NCBI GenBank assembly: GCA_903859075.1
Contig: CAIOLF010000051.1
Span: forward strand, 1-39,762
Direction of reading: 5' to 3'
Length of the DNA stretch: 39,762 nucleotides
From: Candidatus Buchananbacteria bacterium
Lineage (GTDB): Bacteria; Patescibacteriota; Patescibacteriia; 2-01-FULL-39-33
Both the position numbers and the translations under genes were made by a program. This document shows, piece after piece, positions 16,760 to 24,033 of this stretch. Position 1 is the first letter of the stretch; every line of letters starts with the position of its first letter. The notes below the pieces were generated by a model, which saw nothing but the letters and a program-made list of their open reading frames with translations, was not told the DNA's origin and did no database searches.

Positions 16760-17647
16760 TTATTTAGCGGCTGGCGTGGTGGTTGCCGGCGCCGGCTTAA
16801 CTAACTTATCTTTTGCCAAATCAAAGTATGGCCCGCCCATAACATCCAAACTGGTAAAGATATACGTCCCATCGCTGGCTACCGTACCGACAGTGGCCCA
16901 GACGCTCTTTAAGCTCTGATACTGCTCCGGCTGTCCGCTGATGATAATCGTCGGCACCTTGGTGATATCGTATTGCTTGAGCAAAGCCCGGCCTTCATCC
17001 GAACTAATATCAACTGTCTTAGTATTTTTGAGCGACACGCCAAAATTAGTCAGGGAGGTTTCGTGCAGTTTAACATCATAGCAATCTTTGCAGGCAGTGT
17101 CGGTAATATAGGTAATCGCCACTTCACCCTTAAGCTGTCCGGAGGCGATATCGACAAACGGCGGGATTACTTGGCGCAAAACGAAGGTCTTATCAATGGT
17201 CTCTCCTAAAGAGGTGAAGAAACTCTTGAGCTGCGCGTCTTTATCAAGATCGCCGGTTACTAAAATAGTCGGCACCTGGGTGATTTTGAATTGTTCCGCC
17301 AACTTTTTACCGGCGGCGTCTTCAATATAAACGGTGGTTCTGCCCTTTTCCTTGACTCCGCCCTGTTTGAGGACGTCAAAAAATAGATTGGTGTCCCAGC
17401 ATTTGTCGCCGCAAGATTTGGAGGTGACGATGGTGTATTTGAGCTGGGCATTAATGGTTGTCTGACCGGCGGGATTTTTGACTGCCTTTTTACCAAACAT
17501 CTGGCCGCCGAAAATAACTACTAATGCTACGACTAGAATGATTACGGCGATGACTATGCCGATAATCAATCCTTTGCCAAAAGTGCTCTTTTTGGCCTCT
17601 TGCTCCTCTTCCTTCTTGGCGAAGAGCTTGCCAAATAATTTAGCCAT
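16760..17647 (-). CDS. Membrane-anchored protein with two thioredoxin-like domains
   Basis: 295 residues. A Lys/Glu-rich cytoplasmic start, one membrane segment (about 27-50), then two repeats of about 105 residues, each with a Cys pair followed by a cis-Pro loop. Repeat 1 has SCGDKCW (CxxxC) and ITQVPTILV; repeat 2 has ACKDCYD (CxxC) and ITKVPTIII. The domains face outside, so a disulfide exchange or oxidative folding role is possible. The CxxxC pair is not a standard thioredoxin active site and could instead bind metal. Ends in a Pro/Ala/Thr tail. No DsbB/VKOR partner is adjacent. Confidence 0.72.
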   Translation of the reverse strand: MAKLFGKLFAKKEEEQEAKKSTFGKGLIIGIVIAVIILVVALVVIFGGQMFGKKAVKNPAGQTTINAQLKYTIVTSKSCGDKCWDTNLFFDVLKQGGVKEKGRTTVYIEDAAGKKLAEQFKITQVPTILVTGDLDKDAQLKSFFTSLGETIDKTFVLRQVIPPFVDIASGQLKGEVAITYITDTACKDCYDVKLHETSLTNFGVSLKNTKTVDISSDEGRALLKQYDITKVPTIIISGQPEQYQSLKSVWATVGTVASDGTYIFTSLDVMGGPYFDLAKDKLVKPAPATTTPAAK

Positions 17648-17703
17648 AAGGTTAATTTTAGTTAATTGTTAATCGCTAATATATTTTACACCAAACACAA
17701 AAA

Positions 17704-18450
17704 TTATTCAAATAAAATTTTCATATAGTACATAAAAACCAGGGCTAAGACAAATAATAGCAAAGAAATCACCGACCGAACCAAATTTCTGTCTTTATGT
17801 ATTTCCGGCACCAAATCAGTAGCGGCGATGTACAACAGTCCGCCGGCGGCAAAAGGCAAAAGGAACATCTCCAGTGAATTATTCCAGCCATATAGCGCTT
17901 GGGCGATAAAAACTCCGGCCAAGGCCATTAACTGGCAGATAAAGTTTATAATCAGCGACTTTTTACGGCTAAAGCCGGAATAGACAAAAACGCCCAGGTC
18001 TCCCAGCTCATGCGGCACTTCGTGCAAGAGGATGGAAACAGCTACCGGAAATCCCAGCGCCGGCCCGGCGGCAAAAGCCCCAAAAATAATCATGCCGTCA
18101 ATCATGTTATGGATGCTGTTGCCGATGAAGTTTATCCAGCCGATATGCTTGTGCGTCTCGCAGTCGTCCTCGTGGCAATGGCGCCAGCGCAGATATTTTT
18201 CCAAGATAAAAAAAGCCAAAAATCCGACAATGACGTAAATGAAAGTCGTAAGCGGCGCTAATCCTTGATTTAGGACCTCCGGCAATAAATGAAACATTGA
18301 AGCGCCAATCATTGTTCCGGCGGCAAAAGCAATGGTATAAAACAAAATCCGATGCAATAGCTTTTCTTTGATAAAAAAGCCGAACGCGCCGACAAACGAC
18401 AGCAAACTAATGACGATGACGGCTAAGATTGACCAGAGAAGATTAGACAT
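17704..18450 (-). CDS. ZIP family divalent metal transporter
   Basis: 248 residues with about eight membrane helices. ZIP signature metal-site motifs: IGNSIHNMIDGMIIFGAF (helix IV, HN..D) and SILLHEVPHELGDLGVF (helix V, HExPHExGD). A His-rich cytosolic loop (RHCHEDDCETHKH) lies between helices III and IV, as in zinc/iron-importing ZIPs. The open frame extends upstream to 18522, but that extension is simply translation of tRNA-Val; the start at 18450 gives MSNLLWSILAVI. It lies 11 bp after the tRNA-Val gene and may be read through from the tRNA promoter. Confidence 0.93.
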   Translation of the reverse strand: MSNLLWSILAVIVISLLSFVGAFGFFIKEKLLHRILFYTIAFAAGTMIGASMFHLLPEVLNQGLAPLTTFIYVIVGFLAFFILEKYLRWRHCHEDDCETHKHIGWINFIGNSIHNMIDGMIIFGAFAAGPALGFPVAVSILLHEVPHELGDLGVFVYSGFSRKKSLIINFICQLMALAGVFIAQALYGWNNSLEMFLLPFAAGGLLYIAATDLVPEIHKDRNLVRSVISLLLFVLALVFMYYMKILFE

Positions 18451-18460
18451 AAGATAATTT

Positions 18461-18537
18461 TGGTGGACACAATAGGATTCGAACCTACGACCTTTCGAAT
18501 GTGAATCGAACGCTCTAACCAACTGAGCTATGTGTCC
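18461..18537 (-). tRNA. tRNA-Val (anticodon CAC), CCA encoded
   Basis: Acceptor GGACACA/TGTGTCC, D-stem GCTC/GAGC, anticodon stem TTCGA/TCGAA with loop TTCACAT, T-arm GTAGG-TTCGAAT-CCTAT, A73 and an encoded CCA. Anticodon CAC reads GUG. Second of two tRNA genes on this strand. Confidence 0.93.
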
Positions 18538-18548
18538 ATAGCACTCGG

Positions 18549-18619
18549 TGGACCTAGGCGGAATCGAACCGCCGTCTCAGCAATGCGAATGCCGTGTTCT
18601 ACCGCTGAACCATAGGCCC
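18549..18619 (-). tRNA. tRNA-Ala (anticodon CGC), CCA not encoded
   Basis: Acceptor GGGCCTA/TAGGTCC carries the G3:U70 pair that identifies alanine tRNAs. D-stem GTTC/GAAC, anticodon stem CGGCA/TGCTG with loop TTCGCAT (anticodon CGC), T-arm GGCGG-TTCGATT-CCGCC, A73. The next bases read CCG, so CCA must be added enzymatically, unlike the neighbouring tRNA-Val. Confidence 0.93.
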
Positions 18620-18633
18620 GAATTACAGCTGTT

Positions 18634-18662
18634 ATTTTGTCACTTTTTTACATTTTTGTCAA
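18634..18662 (-). promoter_or_regulatory. Promoter of the tRNA-Ala/tRNA-Val pair
   Basis: Minus strand: TTGACA (18662-18657), 17-nt spacer, CAAAAT (18639-18634), start about 8 nt before tRNA-Ala. Confidence 0.55.
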
Positions 18663-18667
18663 AAAAA

Positions 18668-18696
18668 GTAGAGACGTGGCATCGCCACGTCTCTAC
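18668..18696 (-). terminator. Intrinsic terminator of the SIMPL gene
   Basis: A perfect 13-bp stem GTAGAGACGTGGC / GCCACGTCTCTAC with a 3-nt loop; the minus strand continues with T7. Its -35-proximal T run abuts the tRNA promoter. The stem resembles repeated palindromic elements in many genomes. Confidence 0.88.
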
Positions 18697-18709
18697 AAAA
18701 AAATCAAAT

Positions 18710-19510
18710 CTATTTAATCTGATAATTCATGCTCTCCTCAATAATAATCTCCTGACTGCCGGTCGGGATGGTCGGTGAGACCGCCGTGCCGGCGCCTCCG
18801 CCCATGCCGCCTTTGCCGTCATAATAAGGAGTATTGATTCCCGGCGCTTGGACGATATTTTCCCACCAGCCGACTACTTTTTTCAGCTTGACTCCGGCGG
18901 CTCCGGCCAGCGACTGCGCTTTGCCCTGGGCATCAGCCATGGCCTTGACTCTGGCCTGCTGTTTAAGATCTTCGAGATTAGACGGCTCAAAAGAGATCCC
19001 TAAGACCTGATTAGCGCCTGCTTTGCTGGCCTCAGCTATCACTTTATTAAGGCGCTCCTTATTGTTAACAACGTCAGTAACCTTTACGAGTACCTGCTCA
19101 TTGGCATTATAACCGGAAACCACGGAAGTGCCGCTTCCGCCGTTAATGCTGTTGATATAATCGTACTGCGTGTAGAGCGAATAATTTTGCGTAGTAATAT
19201 CCGCATCGGCGATGCCAACGGCTTTGATGGCGGCTACCACCTTGGCGATTTTGCCATTAAGCTGGCTGAGCGCGTCGTCCGCTTTGGCTACCTTATCAAT
19301 TTGCACGCCGAGCGCTACCTTGGCGACATCCGGGGAATAAGCGATCTTGGCTTGCCCGGTAACTGAGACCGTCCATTGCGGATAATTGACGATCCGGTCT
19401 CTGATAATAGAGATAATGCAAATGGCGGCGATGGCAGCAATCAGAATGATTATCACGGCGATTTTTCCGCCATGGCCATGGCAACACTTGGCTTCCTGTT
19501 GGTTATCCAT
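18710..19510 (-). CDS. SIMPL domain (DUF541) membrane-anchored protein
   Basis: 266 residues. A Cys/His-rich cytoplasmic start (AKCCHGHGGK), one membrane segment (about 17-36), then a SIMPL domain: WTVSVTGQAKIAYSPDVAKV, LNGKIAKVVAAIKAVGIADADITTQNYSLY, YNANEQVLVKV and KAMADAQGKAQSLA. Family members (BP26/OMP28, YggE) are periplasmic or surface proteins that form rings or respond to oxidative stress; the function in CPR is unknown. The N-terminal Cys/His cluster could bind metal. Monocistronic, ending in a very strong terminator. Confidence 0.88.
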   Translation of the reverse strand: MDNQQEAKCCHGHGGKIAVIIILIAAIAAICIISIIRDRIVNYPQWTVSVTGQAKIAYSPDVAKVALGVQIDKVAKADDALSQLNGKIAKVVAAIKAVGIADADITTQNYSLYTQYDYINSINGGSGTSVVSGYNANEQVLVKVTDVVNNKERLNKVIAEASKAGANQVLGISFEPSNLEDLKQQARVKAMADAQGKAQSLAGAAGVKLKKVVGWWENIVQAPGINTPYYDGKGGMGGGAGTAVSPTIPTGSQEIIIEESMNYQIK

Positions 19511-19621
19511 ATAATTAAAGGTTATGCGGCGTTTATTACGCCTTGGTATTAATAATGATAATCTTTATTCTTAATAATGGCAATAGTCCTGGCGATCGGT
19601 TCTTTTTTAATAAAAATAAAA

Positions 19622-19643
19622 AGCGCCCCAATATTGGGACGCT
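19622..19643 (-). terminator. Intrinsic terminator of the 25-residue gene
   Basis: The minus strand reads AGCGTCCCAATATTGGGGCGCT, a near-perfect hairpin with one G.T pair, then TTTTTATTTTT. Confidence 0.85.
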
Positions 19644-19649
19644 AAAAAA

Positions 19650-19727
19650 TTATTTTTTCTTCTTGGGGGCCTTTTTAGCCGGTTTTTTGACCGTCTTCTT
19701 GGCGCCGCAACCGCAACCGCAAGCCAT
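19650..19727 (-). CDS. Cys-Gly / Lys-Pro-Ala small protein, 25 residues
   Basis: A 25-codon gene: MACGCGCGAKK, then a basic Lys/Pro/Ala tail ending in four Lys. Three Cys alternate with Gly at the N-terminus (C3, C5, C7), suggesting metal or thiol chemistry; the tail could bind nucleic acid or membranes. Reality is supported by its own extended -10 promoter (TGCTATAAT) about 27 nt upstream and a strong terminator 6 nt after the stop, so a discrete transcript of about 130 nt is expected. No Shine-Dalgarno sequence, like most host genes here. No family recognised. Confidence 0.65.
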   Translation of the reverse strand: MACGCGCGAKKTVKKPAKKAPKKKK

Positions 19728-19754
19728 ATTGTTTTAATTATTAATAATATCTTA

Positions 19755-19763
19755 ATTATAGCA
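19755..19763 (-). promoter_or_regulatory. Extended -10 promoter of the 25-residue gene
   Basis: Minus strand TGCTATAAT (19763-19755); the -35 region (CTTTTTA) is weak. Confidence 0.6.
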
Positions 19764-19804
19764 CTTTTAGAAAAAATAAAAAGGGCTTTATGTAAATTGA
19801 TAGA

Positions 19805-20563
19805 TTATTTAATTCTAATTGCTACCGGGCAATGATCCGAACCCATCACTTCCGGTAGAATAAATCCGGCTGCCAATTTTTTTGTGATGCTAGGCGTCGT
19901 AAAAATATAATCAATGCGCCAGCCAAGATTCCTTGCGCGGCAGCTGGCCATATACGGCCACCAACTATAATGCCCGCCATCTTTATGGAATATCCGAAAA
20001 CTGTCTTTGAATTTCATCTGCTCCAAAATATCAAGCTGTTTTCTCTCTTCCGGCGTAAACATGATATTATCGCGGTTCTGCTTGGGTCGGGCCAAATCCG
20101 ATTCCGTATGCGCGATGTTGAAATCCCCTGCCAGAATCACCGGCTTCTTGCTCTTTATTTTTTTCAAATAAACAAATAACTCTTTGTAGGCCGAAAGCTT
20201 ATAATCCAGTTTTTCTTTCTGCCGGCCGCCATGGGGCAGATAGACATTAATCAGAATAAACTTCTTAAAATCCAGCCGCAAAAATCTGCCTTCGCTGTCA
20301 AACTGCTCCAACCCCATCTTTGTGCGCATGTTTAGCGGCCGCTCCCGACAAAACACCGCCGTGCCGCTATAGCCGGGCTTCTTAGCGTGAGAGAAACAGC
20401 AGCTATAACCTTTGATTTTTTTAAGATCGGCGGGAATCTTATCGCCGGCTGCTTTAATTTCCTGCAAACACAAAATATCCGGCTTGCATTTTTTAAACCA
20501 ATTCAAAAATCCTTTGTTATAAACCGAACGCAAACCGTTGACGTTCCAGGAAATGATTTTCAT
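19805..20563 (-). CDS. xth: Exodeoxyribonuclease III / AP endonuclease
   Basis: 252 residues, normal for the ExoIII family. Motifs in order: KIISWNVNGLRS (Asn7), DILCLQEIKA (metal-binding Glu), YSGTAVF, INVYLPHGG (Tyr), ILAGDFNIAHTESDL (Asp/Asn), WRIDYIF and the final GSDHCPVAI with the catalytic His. It cleaves at abasic sites and removes 3' blocks in base-excision repair. The start ATG has a modest GGAG 5 nt upstream. Divergent from the 104-residue orphan. Confidence 0.96.
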   Translation of the reverse strand: MKIISWNVNGLRSVYNKGFLNWFKKCKPDILCLQEIKAAGDKIPADLKKIKGYSCCFSHAKKPGYSGTAVFCRERPLNMRTKMGLEQFDSEGRFLRLDFKKFILINVYLPHGGRQKEKLDYKLSAYKELFVYLKKIKSKKPVILAGDFNIAHTESDLARPKQNRDNIMFTPEERKQLDILEQMKFKDSFRIFHKDGGHYSWWPYMASCRARNLGWRIDYIFTTPSITKKLAAGFILPEVMGSDHCPVAIRIK

Positions 20564-20618
20564 ATTTTCTCCAATATATCACACGGCAGCTGCCTTAGTC
20601 CAAACAAAATTCAAAGTC

Positions 20619-20647
20619 TTGACGCCCTAAGCAAATAGTGCTAATAT
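20619..20647 (+). promoter_or_regulatory. Promoter of the 104-residue orphan
   Basis: TTGACG (20619-20624), 17-nt spacer, TAATAT (20642-20647) with an extended TGC before the -10. Confidence 0.75.
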
Positions 20648-20683
20648 TAAGAGTCAACCAAAGGTACATATGGAGGAGGAACT

Positions 20684-20998
20684 ATGGCCAAGAAAAACGC
20701 TAGGAAAGTGCCAAGAAAGAACGTCGGGAAAACGCCGGAGAAAAAGAGGGAAATCGAGCCAGGGCAGTATTATTTGGCATCTCCTGATTGTCCCTGGGAT
20801 GGAATAGACCTTTACCGATTGAACGCCGTGCACAGCGATGAATTGGTATTTGTCGACGCTTTCGAGAAGAAAGACGACGGAGGGATCGAGAGAATCGAGA
20901 ACCTGCTAATGCCGGCCAGAAACCTGGACTTGCACAAGCAAGTAACAGCACGGACGCTGGTAAGCTTCAGGGTATTGCCGGCGGCAAAGGCGGCGTAA
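20684..20998 (+). CDS. Small basic protein of unknown function
   Basis: 104 residues. A Lys/Arg-rich N-terminus (about 1-25) is followed by a compact domain with GQYYLASPDCPWDGIDLYRLNA and LVFVDAFEKKDD. I recognise no family. The basic tail suggests nucleic-acid contact. It is well equipped for expression: consensus promoter, GGAGGAGG 4 nt before the ATG and a strong terminator. That Shine-Dalgarno sequence contrasts with most neighbours. A single-gene transcription unit between xth and the radical SAM gene. Confidence 0.72.
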   Translation: MAKKNARKVPRKNVGKTPEKKREIEPGQYYLASPDCPWDGIDLYRLNAVHSDELVFVDAFEKKDDGGIERIENLLMPARNLDLHKQVTARTLVSFRVLPAAKAA

Positions 20999-21022
20999 GT
21001 GACAATATTGACAATGACAACC

Positions 21023-21054
21023 GACGCGGAATCAGCATTTCGCGTCATTTTTTT
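21023..21054 (+). terminator. Intrinsic terminator of the 104-residue orphan
   Basis: GACGCGGAA (21023-21031) pairs with TTTCGCGTC (21038-21046), followed by ATTTTTTT. Confidence 0.85.
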
Positions 21055-21068
21055 AAAAAAGTTTTATT

Positions 21069-21106
21069 TAAAACGCCTCCCGGCCAGATGGCGGAGAGGC
21101 GTTTTA
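21069..21106 (-). terminator. Terminator of the radical SAM gene
   Basis: TAAAACGCCTC / GAGGCGTTTTA stem around a CCGGCC...GGCGG region; it is nearly symmetric and may work in both directions. Confidence 0.7.
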
Positions 21107-21118
21107 AGCATATCGAAA

Positions 21119-22531
21119 TTACTCTTTCTTGGCTAAAACATCATTCCAATAAGGATCGGTGATGTCCTTGAGTTCTTTATCAAATTCATACAGCTTCTCA
21201 TGATACTCGTTGTCTTCCAGCGCTTCGCGGGCCGCTTCGTCTTCCGGCTGGACATTACAGGCGCGGACGATTTCCATAAATTCGCGGTGATGGTCGCGAT
21301 TGAGGCAAGGCCGCAATAAATTAGCGCCGCCTTCTTTATCTAGATACTTCTGTTGCCACTCGCGGCCTTTGACGAAAAAATCGGAAAACATGGCATCGGC
21401 GATTTTCTTGCCCTCGCCGTAGAGCTTGCGGACATTATCCTTATAATAAGGAATAAAGACGCAGGGCATGATATTGGCGTTCCAATCGATATAGAAATAA
21501 TTCTTGCCGCAGGAAATACAGCCCTCGGTCATCTCGGCGCTGTTCCAGAAGTCGGCGACAAACCAGCTCTTCTCGCGAATAAGCTGCCGCCATTTTTTAT
21601 AGAGTTCAAAACGCTCCGTCGGACTAAGCATCAGCTCGGTGGTAAAGCCGCGGCCGATAGGCATATACTGAAACATCCACATATAGGTGGCGCCAAGCTC
21701 GCCGAAGTAATAATCGTAAAATTTTTCTCCGGCCAGGATGGCGGCATTTTTTTTGGTCGCGGTAACCGAGATGCCGAAAGGCACCTGGGCTTGCTTTAAA
21801 TTATCAAGGGCCTTAAGCACCCGCTCATGCGTTCCTTCGCCGCGGCGCTCATCGGTCTGTTCTTTGAAACCCTCTACTGAGATAGCTGGAGTAAGATTGC
21901 CGAGCTCGGCCATCTGCTTGGCGATTTCCGGAGTGATCAATGTACCATTAGTATACATTAAGAAAAAACTGTCCGGCCATAATTTTGGCAGATCCAAAAT
22001 CGTATGGCCTTCACTGTTATACATCAGGGGCTCACCGCCGGAAATGACAAAAAATTTCATGCCCATCTCGTCATGGAACTCTTGCATCATCTTATCGAGC
22101 AAGCTCCACTCCAGAGTCTCGCTATTATCGGCGCCGGAAGAGGCATAACAACCGGTACAGCGGAGATTGCATCTCTTGGTCGGACTTAAGACGACCATTG
22201 ACGGCGGATTGGTACCATATTTTTCTTTGTATCTGGCCACCGCTTTATTGCGCTCTTCATTTTCCAGCATCGCGCCTTTGACCATGGTCTGCACGCCGCG
22301 GGCGGCAAATTTTTTGGAAATCAAGCCACGGTTGATGTTTTTCATCACCGCGGTCATAATGGAGCGAACGCCATAATAGCGATCCAGCTTCACCTCATGA
22401 GGAAACTTTTTTTCGTCGATGACCATGGCTTTATAGAGCATCTTGTCTATTTGCTTGGAGACAAGATAGCGCGCCAGCCGGTTACTCATAACCAGCTTGG
22501 TCAGAAGCGAGATGATGGCGTCATTTTTCAT
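21119..22531 (-). CDS. Radical SAM protein with SPASM-like C-terminus
   Basis: 470 residues. A helical N-terminal region (about 1-105) precedes the radical SAM core: SPTKRCNLRCTGCYASSG with cluster Cys121, Cys125 and Cys128, then FVISGGEPLMY and the barrel. The C-terminal part holds an auxiliary cluster region: EGCISCGKNYFYIDWNANIMPCVF and a later RPCLNRDH, as in SPASM/twitch proteins that modify peptides or haem-like cofactors. There is no adjacent precursor peptide that I can be sure of; the small ORFs nearby (22773-22916, 20684-20998) are not obvious substrates. Own promoter and terminator. Reaction unknown. Confidence 0.85.
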   Translation of the reverse strand: MKNDAIISLLTKLVMSNRLARYLVSKQIDKMLYKAMVIDEKKFPHEVKLDRYYGVRSIMTAVMKNINRGLISKKFAARGVQTMVKGAMLENEERNKAVARYKEKYGTNPPSMVVLSPTKRCNLRCTGCYASSGADNSETLEWSLLDKMMQEFHDEMGMKFFVISGGEPLMYNSEGHTILDLPKLWPDSFFLMYTNGTLITPEIAKQMAELGNLTPAISVEGFKEQTDERRGEGTHERVLKALDNLKQAQVPFGISVTATKKNAAILAGEKFYDYYFGELGATYMWMFQYMPIGRGFTTELMLSPTERFELYKKWRQLIREKSWFVADFWNSAEMTEGCISCGKNYFYIDWNANIMPCVFIPYYKDNVRKLYGEGKKIADAMFSDFFVKGREWQQKYLDKEGGANLLRPCLNRDHHREFMEIVRACNVQPEDEAAREALEDNEYHEKLYEFDKELKDITDPYWNDVLAKKE

Positions 22532-22543
22532 ATTTTTATATTA

Positions 22544-22572
22544 ATAATATTCTAAATATTTAGCCAAAGCAA
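22544..22572 (-). promoter_or_regulatory. Promoter of the radical SAM gene
   Basis: Minus strand: TTGCTT (22572-22567), 17-nt spacer, TATTAT (22549-22544). Confidence 0.55.
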
Positions 22573-22672
22573 GGGAATTCTGCGAATATTTTATTAAAAA
22601 TAATCTAACATTTTAATGAAAATAATGCAAGCCCGAACTTAGCGAGGGCACAATTATACTTAAAATAAAAAA

Positions 22673-22705
22673 GTCGGAAGCAATTCTTTCTGAATTACTT
22701 CCGAC
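22673..22705 (-). terminator. Intrinsic terminator of the methyltransferase unit
   Basis: GTCGGAAG (22673-22680) pairs with CTTCCGAC (22698-22705), with inner AATT pairs; the minus strand continues TTTTTTATTTT. Confidence 0.85.
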
Positions 22706-22772
22706 GCAAAATTCAATCCTCCGTCATGCCATTATATCAGCCGGCCAAGTATAAAATGGATGCTGGGTGTCC

Positions 22773-22916
22773 TCAGATAGTACTGGTACGCCTTATTGCC
22801 GACAAGCTCGATGAGGTGTGCCTCTTCGTTGTAGGCCGCCGCCAAAACAACGATCCAGTACAAAACGCCTTGACTAGCAACCGAACCCGCGCCGCTCTCC
22901 GATCTAACATGTTCAT
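22773..22916 (-). CDS. Possible small ORF (47 residues), maybe frameshifted
   Basis: An ATG at 22916 stands 7 nt after AGGAGG, 15 nt past the methyltransferase stop, and reads 47 codons to a TGA. The product is Arg/Ser/Thr-rich with no recognisable family. A different minus-strand frame over the same bases gives a more protein-like sequence (GVLYWIVVLAAAYNEEAH and onward to GRLI, stop at 22732-22734) but has no ATG, only CTG/TTG candidates. Either the first frame is a real short peptide or a single-base change near the start has broken a gene of about 60 residues. The terminator at 22673 would end the same transcript. Confidence 0.35.
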   Translation of the reverse strand: MNMLDRRAARVRLLVKAFCTGSLFWRRPTTKRHTSSSLSAIRRTSTI

Positions 22917-22931
22917 CTTCTCTCCTCCTCT

Positions 22932-23732
22932 CTACCGCTTGTCGGCGGCGATACAGTCACGCAGATTAAGACCCCTGGTGATGTTTTCTATCTTAAAACC
23001 AAGTTCCTCCAGATAGCTGACCGCGCTGGCCGGCTCAATACTTGATCTCGCATTGGCGCCAGTGCAGCTAATGGCCAATATAATCCGGCCGCCCGGGATC
23101 AATACTCGGCTGGTTTCCCTCAATGATTTCTTCCAGCCCATAACCCAGGGCAGCACGTCAACCATCCAGATCTGCCCAATGCTGCCCGCGAGAAAAGGCA
23201 GATCAGTGCAGATCCCTTTGACAAAGCTGACGTCAATTCCTTCAACGCTAGCGATTTGTTTCCCTATCCTGATGATTGGCGAAGATCCGTCCAAGCCGAT
23301 GCACTGGCCCGGAATTTTCCCTTCAAGCTTGAGAAAAGAGAGCTGATGGCAAGTGCCGCCGCCGATGTCGGCCACCGCTCCGGCCTCAAATTTGGACCAT
23401 TGCATCAGATAAGCCAGGAGAGCCGCCTCGCTTCTAGGATCACACAGCGCGCCTTGAATGGCAAACGTTCGTTCGTGCATAGCACAGTACTGGGCGTCAG
23501 ACATTCTTCTCATCTCATCGTGAGAAGGGAACCACTGACTCCTATTGCTAAGATCCTCAAAATGTGAAAGCAGATCTCCAAACCCCAAATAGTCCCGGAC
23601 CATCGGGGCTAACGTCAGCACATCTTTGTCAAGAAATGCTTGGCAGAATCTTTCCAGCTCGCCTTGAGGAGCTATGCCTAGACGATTCCTCTGCAGGAAA
23701 TCCAAGAACGAAGACCGTAATTTTTTCGACAT
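22932..23732 (-). CDS. Class I SAM-dependent methyltransferase
   Basis: 266 residues. Helical N-terminus (1-115), then a Rossmann methyltransferase: motif I VADIGGGTCHQLSFL, acidic motif II CIGLDGSSP, VKGICTDLPF, WMVDVLPWVMGW, and SRVLIPGGRIILAIS (post-motif, methyltransferase type 11). The substrate cannot be read from sequence; the N-terminal region may select it. Start at 23732 is fixed by AAGGAG 6 nt upstream. Its promoter is near consensus and the unit ends at 22673. Confidence 0.82.
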   Translation of the reverse strand: MSKKLRSSFLDFLQRNRLGIAPQGELERFCQAFLDKDVLTLAPMVRDYLGFGDLLSHFEDLSNRSQWFPSHDEMRRMSDAQYCAMHERTFAIQGALCDPRSEAALLAYLMQWSKFEAGAVADIGGGTCHQLSFLKLEGKIPGQCIGLDGSSPIIRIGKQIASVEGIDVSFVKGICTDLPFLAGSIGQIWMVDVLPWVMGWKKSLRETSRVLIPGGRIILAISCTGANARSSIEPASAVSYLEELGFKIENITRGLNLRDCIAADKR

Positions 23733-23808
23733 AACCGACTCCTTCTTAAGTTTGGGCTAAGCGTCCCCTAAATGTGAACGTACAACAAGATACAACAATA
23801 GACACTGT

Positions 23809-23837
23809 ATAATAGCAAAATAATAAAAAATTGTCAA
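23809..23837 (-). promoter_or_regulatory. Promoter of the methyltransferase unit
   Basis: Minus strand: TTGACA (23837-23832), 17-nt spacer, TATTAT (23814-23809). Confidence 0.75.
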
Positions 23838-23926
23838 TATTGGGCTATTTTCCACATTGACAGGCCGGTAATTAATTGTTAAACTAATTTTACGAGTCAA
23901 TTAAAAAGGCTCTTTTTAAATCCTAC

Positions 23927-24033
23927 ATTCCGCGATAGCTTCAGCCAAAGGCTGATCCGCCTCTGGCGGACAATGGCACGCGTAGCGCCTTTGCAGAAGT
24001 TAAAGTCGAATAAAAAATTATTCCGCGATAGCT
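23927..24033 (+). repeat. 14-bp direct repeat of the tRNA-Asn 5' end
   Basis: ATTCCGCGATAGCT occurs at 23927-23940 and again at 24020-24033, where it is the start of tRNA-Asn (plus two upstream bases). Between the copies are two small hairpins, CAGCC-AAA-GGCTG and TCCGCC-TCT-GGCGGA (about 23941-23975). The first copy is not followed by the rest of a tRNA. It may be a remnant of a duplicated tRNA or an attachment-site scar. Confidence 0.7.

Noticed and set aside
18451..18522. N-terminal extension of the ZIP transporter open frame
   Set aside because: It is translation of the tRNA-Val gene; the ATG at 18450 gives a normal ZIP N-terminus.
22726..23016. 96-codon plus-strand ORF opposite the methyltransferase end
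   Set aside because: No promoter or ribosome-binding site and it overlaps two better-supported minus-strand units.
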